This document shows, piece after piece, positions 1 to 7,177 of a DNA stretch of 64,000 bases. The notes under the pieces were generated by a model. The model worked only from the letters and a program-made list of their open reading frames with translations, ran no database searches and had not been told where the DNA came from. A program made the translations under genes and the position numbers. Source of the DNA: JANNVK01 sp031430435 (GTDB taxonomy: Bacteria; Acidobacteriota; Blastocatellia; Pyrinomonadales; Pyrinomonadaceae); NCBI GenBank assembly GCA_031430435.1, contig JANPBM010000110.1:62001-126000 (forward strand), given 5' to 3'. Within the stretch, counting starts at the first letter, position 1. Each line of letters begins with the position of its first letter.

Positions 1-51
1 TTTTTAAAGTTAATTTAACCACAAAAACCTGAACAGCAAGTTCTTTTTTTA

Positions 52-92
52 CTGCTTTCTGCCCTCTGCTACTGCCAACTGCTTTCTGCTAT
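52..92. repeat. Heptanucleotide repeat at the 3' end of purQ
   Basis: About six consecutive heptads of the form CTGCNNN (CTGCTTT, CTGCCCT, CTGCTA, CTGCCAA, CTGCTTT, CTGCTAT) run from outside purQ into its last codons; the purQ stop lies inside the array. One unit is 6 bp, the rest 7 bp. This is one of several different 7-bp-period arrays in the window. The opposite arm, if there is one, would lie left of the window or in the degenerate AACAGCAAG at about 33-41. Confidence 0.7.
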
Positions 93-773
93 CGCTTTTG
101 TCAGCGAACTGAAAATCCCGCGTCCGTCGTTTGAGCCTAAAAGTTCTTCGCACGCCCGTTCGGGATGCGGCATCATTCCCAAAACATTTCGCGTTTCGTT
201 ACAAATGCCGGCGATGTTTGATCTCGCGCCGTTCGGGTTTGCGTGGTCTGTAACGTTACCGTTTTCGTCGCAATAACGGAAAATAATTTGTTTATTTGCC
301 TCAAGTTTATTGAAAGTTTCGTCGTCGCAAAAATAATTACCTTCGGCGTGGGCGATGGGAATCGACAAAATTTTGTCCTTTGCAATCTCGCTTGTGTAAG
401 GCGAATCGGTTGTTTCAACTTTGATATTGATGTGGTCGCAAATAAAATGTAAATCACGATTTCGCATCAATGCCCCGTCAAGCAAACCGCTTTCGCACAA
501 AATCTGGAAACCGTTGCAGATGCCGAAAACAAATTTTCCTTCCGCCGCAAACTTTTTAACCGATTGCATAACGGGCGAAAATTTAGCCAACGCGCCGCAT
601 CGCAAATAATCGCCGTAAGAAAATCCGCCCGGCACGATGACGGCATCATAACCGCTCAAATCCGTCTCTTTGTGCCAAATAAACTGCACGGGTTGCCCGA
701 CGTGTTTGGAAACAACGTGGTAAGCATCGTGGTCGCAATTTGAACCCGGAAACATAATTACACCAAATTTCAT
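69..773 (-). CDS. purQ: Phosphoribosylformylglycinamidine synthase subunit PurQ
   Basis: This is the glutaminase subunit of FGAM synthase (fourth step of de novo purine synthesis). It hydrolyses glutamine and passes ammonia to PurL, working in the cytoplasm with PurL and PurS. The protein has 234 residues, the normal length for the small PurQ. It opens with KFGVIMFPGSNCD, has the nucleophile elbow FGICNGFQ (Cys86) and ends with the HPE triad element (about His203/Glu205). purS lies 43 bp upstream in the same direction, so the two are probably co-transcribed. purL is not in the window. The last residues (ESSWQ) overlap a heptanucleotide repeat, so the natural C-terminus may have been modified. 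Confidence 0.96.
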   Translation of the reverse strand: MKFGVIMFPGSNCDHDAYHVVSKHVGQPVQFIWHKETDLSGYDAVIVPGGFSYGDYLRCGALAKFSPVMQSVKKFAAEGKFVFGICNGFQILCESGLLDGALMRNRDLHFICDHINIKVETTDSPYTSEIAKDKILSIPIAHAEGNYFCDDETFNKLEANKQIIFRYCDENGNVTDHANPNGARSNIAGICNETRNVLGMMPHPERACEELLGSNDGRGIFSSLTKAIAESSWQ

Positions 774-780
774 TTTTTAG

Positions 781-801
781 TCCTTCGTCATTTGTCTTTT
801 G
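781..801. repeat. Short heptad repeat between purS and purQ
   Basis: Three heptads TCCTTCG, TCATTTG and TCTTTTG follow the purQ start codon region, and a reverse-complement-like GGCTAAG-GACAAAT lies about 15 bp further on at the purS stop. This is a minimal version of the 7-bp-period inverted arrays seen elsewhere. Taken alone it would be weak; it is listed because of the recurring pattern. Confidence 0.45.
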
Positions 802-816
802 CAGTTTATTTATCGG

Positions 817-1062
817 CTAAGGACAAATTTCTACTCGATAATTTTCAATTACAGGATTTGCCAAAACATCTTTGCTGATATTTTCCGCCGTTGTTTCGGC
901 TTCGGCTTCGGTAGTTGAATCGTCAAAAGCAATCTCAAAGTATTTGCCTTGTCTGATGTCGGCGACATTTTTACAGCCTGAAAGTTCAATCGAATGTTGA
1001 ATTGCTTTGCCTTGCGGATCAAGTACGCTCGGCTTTAATGTGACATAAATTTTTGCTTTCAT
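817..1062 (-). CDS. purS: Phosphoribosylformylglycinamidine synthase subunit PurS
   Basis: PurS is the roughly 80-residue structural subunit that bridges PurQ and PurL in the multi-subunit FGAM synthase. The start chosen is the ATG at 1062, giving MKAKIYVTLKPSVLDPQGKA, which matches the usual PurS N-terminus; a longer reading from 1098 adds 12 uncharacteristic residues. The protein has 81 residues with the family's VTLKPSVLDPQG and the later GKYFEI segment. It is directly upstream of purQ. The last codons (ending EICP) overlap the edge of a short heptad repeat. Confidence 0.93.
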   Translation of the reverse strand: MKAKIYVTLKPSVLDPQGKAIQHSIELSGCKNVADIRQGKYFEIAFDDSTTEAEAETTAENISKDVLANPVIENYRVEICP

Positions 1063-1102
1063 AAATTTTATCCGAAATAATGCATAAATCTTCCGCAAAA
1101 TC

Positions 1103-1131
1103 TTGTTTATTGTCTCGTCTTAGGTTATCAT
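1103..1131 (+). promoter_or_regulatory. Candidate sigma-70 promoter for the DUF4870-like gene
   Basis: TTGTTT and TATCAT are separated by exactly 17 bp in the 140-bp gap between the divergent purS and the membrane-protein gene, pointing right. The -10 matches consensus at 5 of 6 positions and the -35 at 4 of 6. It lies about 70 bp upstream of the ATG at 1203. The assignment is by pattern only. Confidence 0.4.
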
Positions 1132-1202
1132 TTCGCCATCACACCTAGTTTGGCTTAAAAAATAAACGTTCTAAAAAATAAGGAGATTCTAAAAAAATAT
1201 AT

Positions 1203-1592
1203 ATGCAAAATGGTAAAACTGCCCTTGGTTTGGACAACAACATCGGTTCTTTAATTTGTTACGTCGGAAATTTCGTTTGTCTGTTTGGTTTAATATACAG
1301 CATAATTGTTCTGGTTACAGATAAAAGTAACAAACTTCCGCGTTTTCACGCTATGCAATCTATAATCCTATTTGTTGCTTATATTATTGGACTTATGGCT
1401 GTCGGGATTATCGGTGGAACTATAATAGCAATTACAGGATCAGGAATTCTTGGTTCTCTCGTCTTCCTTTTATACGGCTTAGTTGTATTAGTTTTCTTAG
1501 GCGCAATGATTTACAGTGCCATACAAGGCTTTCAAGGACAAGTATTTAAACTACCCGTAATCGGTGATTTAGCCGATAAGTGGTCAAACTAA
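1203..1592 (+). CDS. DUF4870/Tic20-like small integral membrane protein
   Basis: A 129-residue protein with three to four hydrophobic segments (about residues 13-37, 50-75, 80-110). It has the layout of the DUF4870 family: GSLICYVG near the start, a loop with RFHAMQS (the conserved R-x-H-A-x-Q) and a final IPV/LPVIGDLADKW-like tail. The family's function is unknown. A Shine-Dalgarno AAGGAGA sits unusually far (about 17 nt) from the ATG, so either the spacing is long or initiation is not at this codon; no closer in-frame ATG exists. It is a single-gene unit with its own candidate promoter and a hairpin terminator. Confidence 0.8.
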   Translation: MQNGKTALGLDNNIGSLICYVGNFVCLFGLIYSIIVLVTDKSNKLPRFHAMQSIILFVAYIIGLMAVGIIGGTIIAITGSGILGSLVFLLYGLVVLVFLGAMIYSAIQGFQGQVFKLPVIGDLADKWSN

Positions 1593-1620
1593 TCAATCTA
1601 AACAATTTCAAATACCTACA

Positions 1621-1645
1621 CGAGAGTTTCGGCTCTCGTTTTTTT
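1621..1645 (+). terminator. Rho-independent terminator after the DUF4870-like gene
   Basis: CGAGAG - TTTCGG - CTCTCG followed by seven T residues. It lies 28 bp after the stop of the rightward gene and ends on the purB stop codon of the leftward gene. Confidence 0.8.
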
Positions 1646-2939
1646 ATTTACCGAAAACTCTTTCAAATACTTTCCCGACATTTCGCAAATAATGTTTTAC
1701 GTCAAACGCTTTTTCAATTTCATCAATCGATAATTTTGCCCTAATATCTTCGTCTTGTAAAATTAAATCTTGATAATTTCCGCCTTCGTCCCAAACCTTC
1801 ATCGCATTGCGTTGCGTGTAAACGTATGCGTCTTCACGGCTTACACCTTTTTGTGCAAGTGCCAGCAATAATTGTCCGCTGAAAACCAACCCGCGAGTCG
1901 CGTTCAAATTTTTCAACATATTTTCCGGATACACAACCAAACCGTCAAGTAAATTCGCCGCTTTCGCCAAAATGTAATCCAAAGCTGATGACGAATCAGG
2001 CAACACAATTCGTTCGGCGGAACTGTGCGAAATATCGCGTTCGTGCCACAGCGCGACATTTTCAAGCCCGACAATCGAATTCGCCCGAATCGTCCGAGCC
2101 ATTCCGCAGATTCTTTCGGACATAATCGGATTGCGTTTGTGCGGCATTGCGCTTGAGCCTTTTTGTCCGACTTTAAATTTTTCCTGTGCTTCGCGGACTT
2201 CGGTGCGTTGCCAATGGCGAACCTGCAAGGCAATTTTTTCCAAACTCGATGCGATGATCGCCAACGTGCAAAGATATTCGGCGTAACGATCGCGTTGGAT
2301 AACTTGTGTCGAAACAGCGGCGGCGGCAATTCCTAATTTCGCGCAAACACGCTCTTCGACATCAGGCGAAAGATGTGCGAATGCTCCGACCGCACCTGAA
2401 ATTTTGCCGACAGAAATCGATTCTTTTGCTTTCAAAAGACGTTCACGGTTTCGTTGAAATTCGGAATACCACAAAGCCCAAGTTAAACCGAAACTTGTCG
2501 GTTCGGCGTGTATGCCGTGCGTGCGACCGATTTGCGGCGTGTCAATAAATTCAAACGCCCGACGCTTCAAAACTTCTGACAACGCATCAATTTTCGGCAG
2601 CAAAATATCGCACGAATCCTTTAATAACAAAGCATTTGCGGTATCAACCACGTCCGAAGAAGTTAAGCCGTAATGCACAAAACGTGCCGATTCGCCGATA
2701 TTTTCCGCCAAATTTGTCGTAAAAGCGATAACATCGTGGTCGGTAGTTTTCTCGATTTCGTTGATGCGTTCGACGGTAAACGCGGCTTTCGCTTTGATAA
2801 TTTCTACGGCATCTGTGGGAATCGTGCCGTCTTCCGCATGAACTTCGCAGACGGCAATTTCCACGTCAAGCCATTTTTGAAACTTGTTGCGAAGCGACCA
2901 AAGTTCGCTCATTTCGGGTAATGTATATCTTTCAATCAT
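1644..2939 (-). CDS. purB: Adenylosuccinate lyase
   Basis: PurB cleaves SAICAR to AICAR plus fumarate and adenylosuccinate to AMP plus fumarate, so it serves both the common purine path and AMP synthesis. The 431-residue length is typical of the short bacterial form. The fumarase/ASL superfamily signature GSSAMPHKRNP, which contains the mobile catalytic-serine loop, is intact, as are GRTHGIHAEPTSFG (general-acid histidine region) and TSSDVVDTANAL. It starts 20 bp after the stop of the YcxB-like gene and follows asd in the same direction. It may be the last gene of an asd - ycxB-like - purB unit. Confidence 0.96.
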   Translation of the reverse strand: MIERYTLPEMSELWSLRNKFQKWLDVEIAVCEVHAEDGTIPTDAVEIIKAKAAFTVERINEIEKTTDHDVIAFTTNLAENIGESARFVHYGLTSSDVVDTANALLLKDSCDILLPKIDALSEVLKRRAFEFIDTPQIGRTHGIHAEPTSFGLTWALWYSEFQRNRERLLKAKESISVGKISGAVGAFAHLSPDVEERVCAKLGIAAAAVSTQVIQRDRYAEYLCTLAIIASSLEKIALQVRHWQRTEVREAQEKFKVGQKGSSAMPHKRNPIMSERICGMARTIRANSIVGLENVALWHERDISHSSAERIVLPDSSSALDYILAKAANLLDGLVVYPENMLKNLNATRGLVFSGQLLLALAQKGVSREDAYVYTQRNAMKVWDEGGNYQDLILQDEDIRAKLSIDEIEKAFDVKHYLRNVGKVFERVFGK

Positions 2940-2945
2940 TTCGAT

Positions 2946-2966
2946 TAGTCTTTTGTCCTTAGCCTT
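2946..2966. repeat. Short heptad repeat between purB and the YcxB-like gene
   Basis: Heptads AGTCTTT, TGTCCTT and AGCCTTT occupy the 20-bp gap upstream of purB and overlap the neighbouring stop codon. They are related in sequence to the repeats at 781-801 and 37278-37312 (GGACTAA / GGACAAA on the other strand). Confidence 0.4.
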
Positions 2967-3465
2967 TCAACTTTGCTTTATCGCCTAACTTTCGGCGGAC
3001 AAGTTCTCTGAATTCAACAAGTTGCGATTCATTTTCAAAACATCTTACAGGTAAAAAGAATCCTGCGTTTTGAACCGTGTATAAAATTATCATATTCGCC
3101 TTTTCATGAGCTTTTATTACATTTTCCCAAGTTAAGTTACTGTCAAAAATCTCACTTTTTACACTTATTTTATCTTCCGAAAATTGATAAATAGAAACAC
3201 GTTTTAGAACAGGCGAGGTTTTTAAGTTTCGTTTTGCTAACCAATGTATGTAAATAACAAGAGAAACCGGCGGCAGTAAATACGGCAGCAACAATTTGAA
3301 AACAGAAAACAGACTCCAAATTTCCAAGTTGTATAAATCATACAAAGAAAAAATGACAACGAATAACCAAATAAACCAAAGTTTTCTGAAAAAGTTAAAA
3401 TAAGCGAGTTTCAAATATTCTTTAAACTCAATCAAAACTTCAATTTCTATCGTCGTCTCTTCCAT
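2959..3465 (-). CDS. YcxB-like membrane protein
   Basis: A 168-residue protein with two central hydrophobic segments (about residues 25-45 and 55-75). Its C-terminal part matches the pattern of the YcxB-like domain: a short beta-rich region around SIYQFSEDKISVKSE, then TWENVIKAHEKANMIILY and FFLPVRCF. The biochemical role of this domain is unknown. The ATG begins 1 nt after the asd stop (TGAgATG), which suggests translational coupling to asd. The last codons run into a short heptad-like stretch before purB. Confidence 0.7.
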   Translation of the reverse strand: MEETTIEIEVLIEFKEYLKLAYFNFFRKLWFIWLFVVIFSLYDLYNLEIWSLFSVFKLLLPYLLPPVSLVIYIHWLAKRNLKTSPVLKRVSIYQFSEDKISVKSEIFDSNLTWENVIKAHEKANMIILYTVQNAGFFLPVRCFENESQLVEFRELVRRKLGDKAKLKG

Positions 3466-3466
3466 C

Positions 3467-4504
3467 TCAAATAAACCCTTTCTTTATCAACAATTCCGCA
3501 TTCAAAACCGCCGAACCTGCCGCCCCGCGAAGCGTGTTGTGCGATAAACAAACAAATCGGTAATCGAAAATATTGTCGGGGAAAAGTCTGCCAACAGTGA
3601 TTGTCATTCCGTTTCCGGCATTTCGGTCGAGTCTTGGTTGCGGTCTGTCAGGCTCGTCTTTGACGACAATAAAATTTGTCGGCGACGAGTGCAATTCCAA
3701 ACTCGGATAGTTTTGCATTGCTTCGACAACTTCCTCGAGCGTTGAAGTATTTCGCAGTTTTACACGCACAGACGCGGTGTGTCCGTCCGTAACGTGTACG
3801 CGGAAGCATTGTGCGGAAACGACAAAATCTGCGTTTTCAAGATGACCGCCAACTAATTTTCCCAAGATTTTCTGGGCTTCAATTTCAACTTTCGGTTCTT
3901 CGCCGGCAATGTACGGCATCACATTATCCGTAATATCAAGGCTCGCCACGCCGGGATAACCCGCACCTGAAATTGCTTGCATTGTGGTTACAAAAACCGA
4001 TTCAACGCCGAACTTATCGTGCAAAGCGGCAAGCGGCGGAGCAAACGAAGCAACCGCACAATTCGGATTTGTTACGATAAAACCTTTGCCGAATCCGCGT
4101 TTTTCGCGTTGGCGTTCGATTAAACCGGTGTGTTCGTGGTTTATTTCGGCAATCAAAAGCGGTACGTCTTCATCCATTCTGAACGACGACGAATTGCTGA
4201 TAACGGGATAACCTGCGCGAGCAAAAGCGATTTCGGTTTCTCTCGCCACCGATGACGGCAAACTGGAAAAAATAATGTCGCAATCAAGCGGTGGTTCGAT
4301 CGGTGTAACCACAATGTTTTTAACGCTTTCAGGCATCGGCGACGGCAGTTTCCAACTCGTTGCTTCAACATAAGGTTTGTTAATCGAACGATCTGAAGCC
4401 GCGAGTGCAGTTATTTCAAACTGCGGATGATTTTCTAAAAGTTGGCAAAATCTCTGCCCGACTGTGCCTGTCGCACCTAAAATTCCAACGCGATATTTTT
4501 TCAT
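3467..4504 (-). CDS. asd: Aspartate-semialdehyde dehydrogenase (archaeal/fungal type)
   Basis: Asd reduces aspartyl phosphate to aspartate semialdehyde with NADPH, the branch point to lysine/diaminopimelate, threonine and methionine. The start chosen is the ATG at 4504 (MKKYRVGILGATGTVGQ); an upstream in-frame ATG at 4549 would add 15 residues encoded entirely by a GGGACAA repeat array and is unlikely. The protein has 345 residues: an N-terminal Rossmann GATGTVGQ, catalytic Cys in TNPNCAVASFAP, and QAISGAGYPGVASLD. The last motif is characteristic of the archaeal/yeast-type Asd and not the E. coli type. It leads the asd - ycxB-like - purB group. Confidence 0.93.
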   Translation of the reverse strand: MKKYRVGILGATGTVGQRFCQLLENHPQFEITALAASDRSINKPYVEATSWKLPSPMPESVKNIVVTPIEPPLDCDIIFSSLPSSVARETEIAFARAGYPVISNSSSFRMDEDVPLLIAEINHEHTGLIERQREKRGFGKGFIVTNPNCAVASFAPPLAALHDKFGVESVFVTTMQAISGAGYPGVASLDITDNVMPYIAGEEPKVEIEAQKILGKLVGGHLENADFVVSAQCFRVHVTDGHTASVRVKLRNTSTLEEVVEAMQNYPSLELHSSPTNFIVVKDEPDRPQPRLDRNAGNGMTITVGRLFPDNIFDYRFVCLSHNTLRGAAGSAVLNAELLIKKGFI

Positions 4505-4514
4505 ATACTTTTTA

Positions 4515-4608
4515 GGGACAAGTGGCAAGGGACAAGGGACAAGGGACAAGGGAAGAAGTTTCGATTTCCCGCTTGTCCCTCGTCCCTTATCACTTGTCCC
4601 TATTTCCC
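4515..4608. repeat. GGGACAA heptad array with inverted arms (STRR-like)
   Basis: The left arm is five contiguous heptads GGGACAA, GTGGCAA, GGGACAA, GGGACAA, GGGACAA plus GGG (4515-4552). A unique spacer of about 20 bp follows. The right arm has five heptads TTGTCCC, TCGTCCC, TTATCAC, TTGTCCC, TATTTCC (4573-4607), which are reverse complements of the left arm. The array fills the gap between asd and the stop codon of the Clp ATPase, with both arms in strict 7-bp register. A transcript would fold into a long hairpin. Confidence 0.92.
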
Positions 4609-6887
4609 TAATTCAAACTGAACGCGTCCACAGGTTTGACGACAATTTCATTTTCGATGTTGTCAACCAAAAATCTGGTCGCGGTTTTCCATTCATTGGT
4701 AATCGGAAGTTTAACGCTTTCGTCAATATAACGTTTCAAAAATCTGGCACCGTAAGTTTGATTAAAACCTTTTTCGGTCAACAGACTCAACGCGCTTTCC
4801 GTAATTTCCACAAATTTCCCTTGACGTTCCATTTGCCGCGTTAATTTCGCCAAATAGAGTTTGGCGATTTCGCGAACTTCGTCCATCGTCAACGGCGTAA
4901 AGACGATGATTTCGTCAATTCGATTACGAAATTCGGGCGAAAATCTGGTTTCGGCGGCTTTCATCACGTCAGCCGTAATTGCTTTTACTTCGCCGACCGT
5001 TTTGATGCCGAAGCCGAGCGGTTTTTCGTATTTTTTGAAATTTTCCGAACCCAAATTCGAGGTCATAATCACGATACAATCAGATAAATAAACCTTTTTG
5101 CCGCGTCCGTCGGTCATCCAACCTTCGTCGAACGCTTGCAGAAATATGTTCATCAAATACGGATTCGCTTTTTCAACTTCGTCCAAAAGTAAAACCGTGT
5201 ACGGATTTTCACGCAGTTGTTCGGTCAAAATTCCGCCGCGTTCACTGCCGACGATTCCGCGCGGCATTCCGATTAACTTCTCGATGCCGACCGTGCCTTC
5301 GCCGTATTCGCTCATATCGATCCGAATCATTTTTTCTTCATCGCCGAACATATATTCGGCAACGGCTTTCGCCAATTCGGTTTTTCCAACGCCCGTCGGA
5401 CCTAAAAATAACAGCACGCCGTCGGGTTTATAATGATTTTCTTTGAGCGGACCTTTGTTCAATCTCAAGCGTTGAGCCACGGCTTTGGTCGCAGCTTTTT
5501 GACCGATAACGCGGTTCGCCAAATCGAGTTCCATCGTCAGAAAACGATCAGCCGTATCACGCGAAATCATATCGGTCGGAATTTGCGATTGCTGCGAAAT
5601 TACTTGGATAATATGTTCGGGTTTAACGACCATCGAAGTCGGTTCGTTGATTTCAACCTTGACCGAAGCCGTATCTAACCAGCCGATTGCTTTATCGGGT
5701 AAATGTAAGTTTCTAATATACTTAGGCGACATTTCGAGAGCCATATTTATCGCTTCATCCGAGATTGTAACCGAGTAATTTTTCTCCAATCGCGGACGTA
5801 AACCCATCAAAATTTCACGAGTTTCGGCAATCGTCGGTTCATCAACTTTTACCAATCTGAAACGTCTCGCAAGTGCTTCGTCTTCGCCGATATATTCTTT
5901 GTATTCGGTCAAAGTTGTCGCACCGATAATGCGGATTTCGCCGCGTGCGAGTGCGGATTTGAACATATTTCCCGCGTCCGACGCACTTCCCATCGCCGAA
6001 CCTGCACCGATAATCGTGTGAGCTTCGTCAATGAACAAAATTAAATTCGTGTTCTCTTTTACTTCGTCAATAATGCCTTTGATGCGTTCTTCAAACATTC
6101 CGCGAAGCATCGTGCCGGCGACTAGACCGCCCATTTGCAGTTGAACAACGTGCGCGTTTCGTAAACGTGCCGGGACTTTTTCGGGATATAGTTCGATTAA
6201 ACGAGCCAAACCTTCGGCAACGGCAGTTTTGCCGACTCCGGGTTCACCCACCAACATCGGCGAATTTGACCGTTCTTTATGGCAGAGAATTTCTATCATC
6301 TGCAAAATTTCGCGTTCGCGTCCGATGGTCGGCACAATTTTATCTTGGCGAGCCATTTTATTGAGCGAAACGCCGAAATGTTTCAAATACGAAGGAAGCT
6401 CGTATTTTTTTCGGTTACGTTCTTCGTCTTTTTCGCGTTGGCGGATATTTGTGCGGGCAATTTCAGAAGTTTCATCGAAATTTACCCCGAGATTTCGCAA
6501 AATATCGTTGAAAATACTGCGTTCATCAGTTGAAAGCACATAGAAAATATCGCTTGCTTCGATCACGCGGCGACCTTGCGCTCTTGCTCTGTCCATCGAA
6601 CGTTTGAAGAGTTCGGTTGTTTCGGGAGCAATGCGAAAACCTTTTCCCGTGTGCGAACGCGCATTCTCCAACCGCTTTTCCATCAACACTTTAACCGAAC
6701 GAGCGTCAACGTTTAATTCACGCATCATCGTATTAAAAAACTCGATTTCTTCACCGACAAGAGCAAACAAAATATGTTCGATTCCGATGTAATTTTGCTC
6801 GCGCTTACGAGATTCATCCATCGCATTTTGCAACACACGCCGACCGCTTTCGCTAAATTTATCTTTATACGCTTCTAAATCTGTCAT
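4608..6887 (-). CDS. ClpA/ClpC-type AAA+ unfoldase
   Basis: An HSP100 chaperone that unfolds substrates for the ClpP protease. The N-terminal Clp_N repeats cover about residues 5-145. D1 has Walker A GEPGVGKT (about 217-224) and Walker B LILFIDEAH. D2 has Walker A GPTGVGKT (about 505-512) and LLLDEVEKA. No long ClpB-type coiled-coil middle domain is seen. At 759 residues it is ClpA-sized. A LGFG tripeptide-loop region precedes the FSPEFRNRIDE segment, at the place of the ClpP-docking IGF/IGL loop, so ClpP partnership is likely. GGAG lies 7 nt before the ATG. Whether it is best called clpA or clpC cannot be settled here, so no symbol is given. Confidence 0.92.
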   Translation of the reverse strand: MTDLEAYKDKFSESGRRVLQNAMDESRKREQNYIGIEHILFALVGEEIEFFNTMMRELNVDARSVKVLMEKRLENARSHTGKGFRIAPETTELFKRSMDRARAQGRRVIEASDIFYVLSTDERSIFNDILRNLGVNFDETSEIARTNIRQREKDEERNRKKYELPSYLKHFGVSLNKMARQDKIVPTIGREREILQMIEILCHKERSNSPMLVGEPGVGKTAVAEGLARLIELYPEKVPARLRNAHVVQLQMGGLVAGTMLRGMFEERIKGIIDEVKENTNLILFIDEAHTIIGAGSAMGSASDAGNMFKSALARGEIRIIGATTLTEYKEYIGEDEALARRFRLVKVDEPTIAETREILMGLRPRLEKNYSVTISDEAINMALEMSPKYIRNLHLPDKAIGWLDTASVKVEINEPTSMVVKPEHIIQVISQQSQIPTDMISRDTADRFLTMELDLANRVIGQKAATKAVAQRLRLNKGPLKENHYKPDGVLLFLGPTGVGKTELAKAVAEYMFGDEEKMIRIDMSEYGEGTVGIEKLIGMPRGIVGSERGGILTEQLRENPYTVLLLDEVEKANPYLMNIFLQAFDEGWMTDGRGKKVYLSDCIVIMTSNLGSENFKKYEKPLGFGIKTVGEVKAITADVMKAAETRFSPEFRNRIDEIIVFTPLTMDEVREIAKLYLAKLTRQMERQGKFVEITESALSLLTEKGFNQTYGARFLKRYIDESVKLPITNEWKTATRFLVDNIENEIVVKPVDAFSLN

Positions 6888-7112
6888 ACATTCTCCAAAG
6901 TTAATAGATGCAGTTCTGACCGCATTTTTTGCCTGAAATTATTGTAGCATTTTGAAAAGCAAAAGTAACAAGCAGGCAAAATCAGTTTTTTACGTCGAGC
7001 AAAAAACTTGCTCGGCAGATATAGTACTCTGTTGTCTTTTTTTAACTGTGTCGGCAAAGATTTTGCCGTGTTTGAAGGCTTGCGTAAACGAGTGGATTTG
7101 AGTTTTATAACT

Positions 7113-7160
7113 GCGAACCCGACATCAAATCAGCTCGGTTTTTATTGACATCGGATTCGC
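7113..7160. repeat. Imperfect inverted repeat, possible terminator of the hydrolase gene
   Basis: GCGAACCCGACATCAA pairs with TTGACATCGGATTCGC across a 16-bp loop (13 of 16 positions complementary). It lies 18 bp beyond the stop of the leftward alpha/beta hydrolase gene inside the 290-bp gap before the Clp ATPase. There is no T-tract, so it could be a weak terminator or an mRNA-stabilising hairpin. A smaller GGCAAAGATTTTGCC hairpin occurs near 7053. No gene is evident in the gap. Confidence 0.5.
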
Positions 7161-7177
7161 AATCTATTTGATAAATT

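Noticed and set aside
4464..4844. Rightward frame across the GGGACAA array (GTSGKGQGTRDKG...)
   Set aside because: The N-terminal part is only the translated heptad repeat and the remainder is antisense to the Clp gene.
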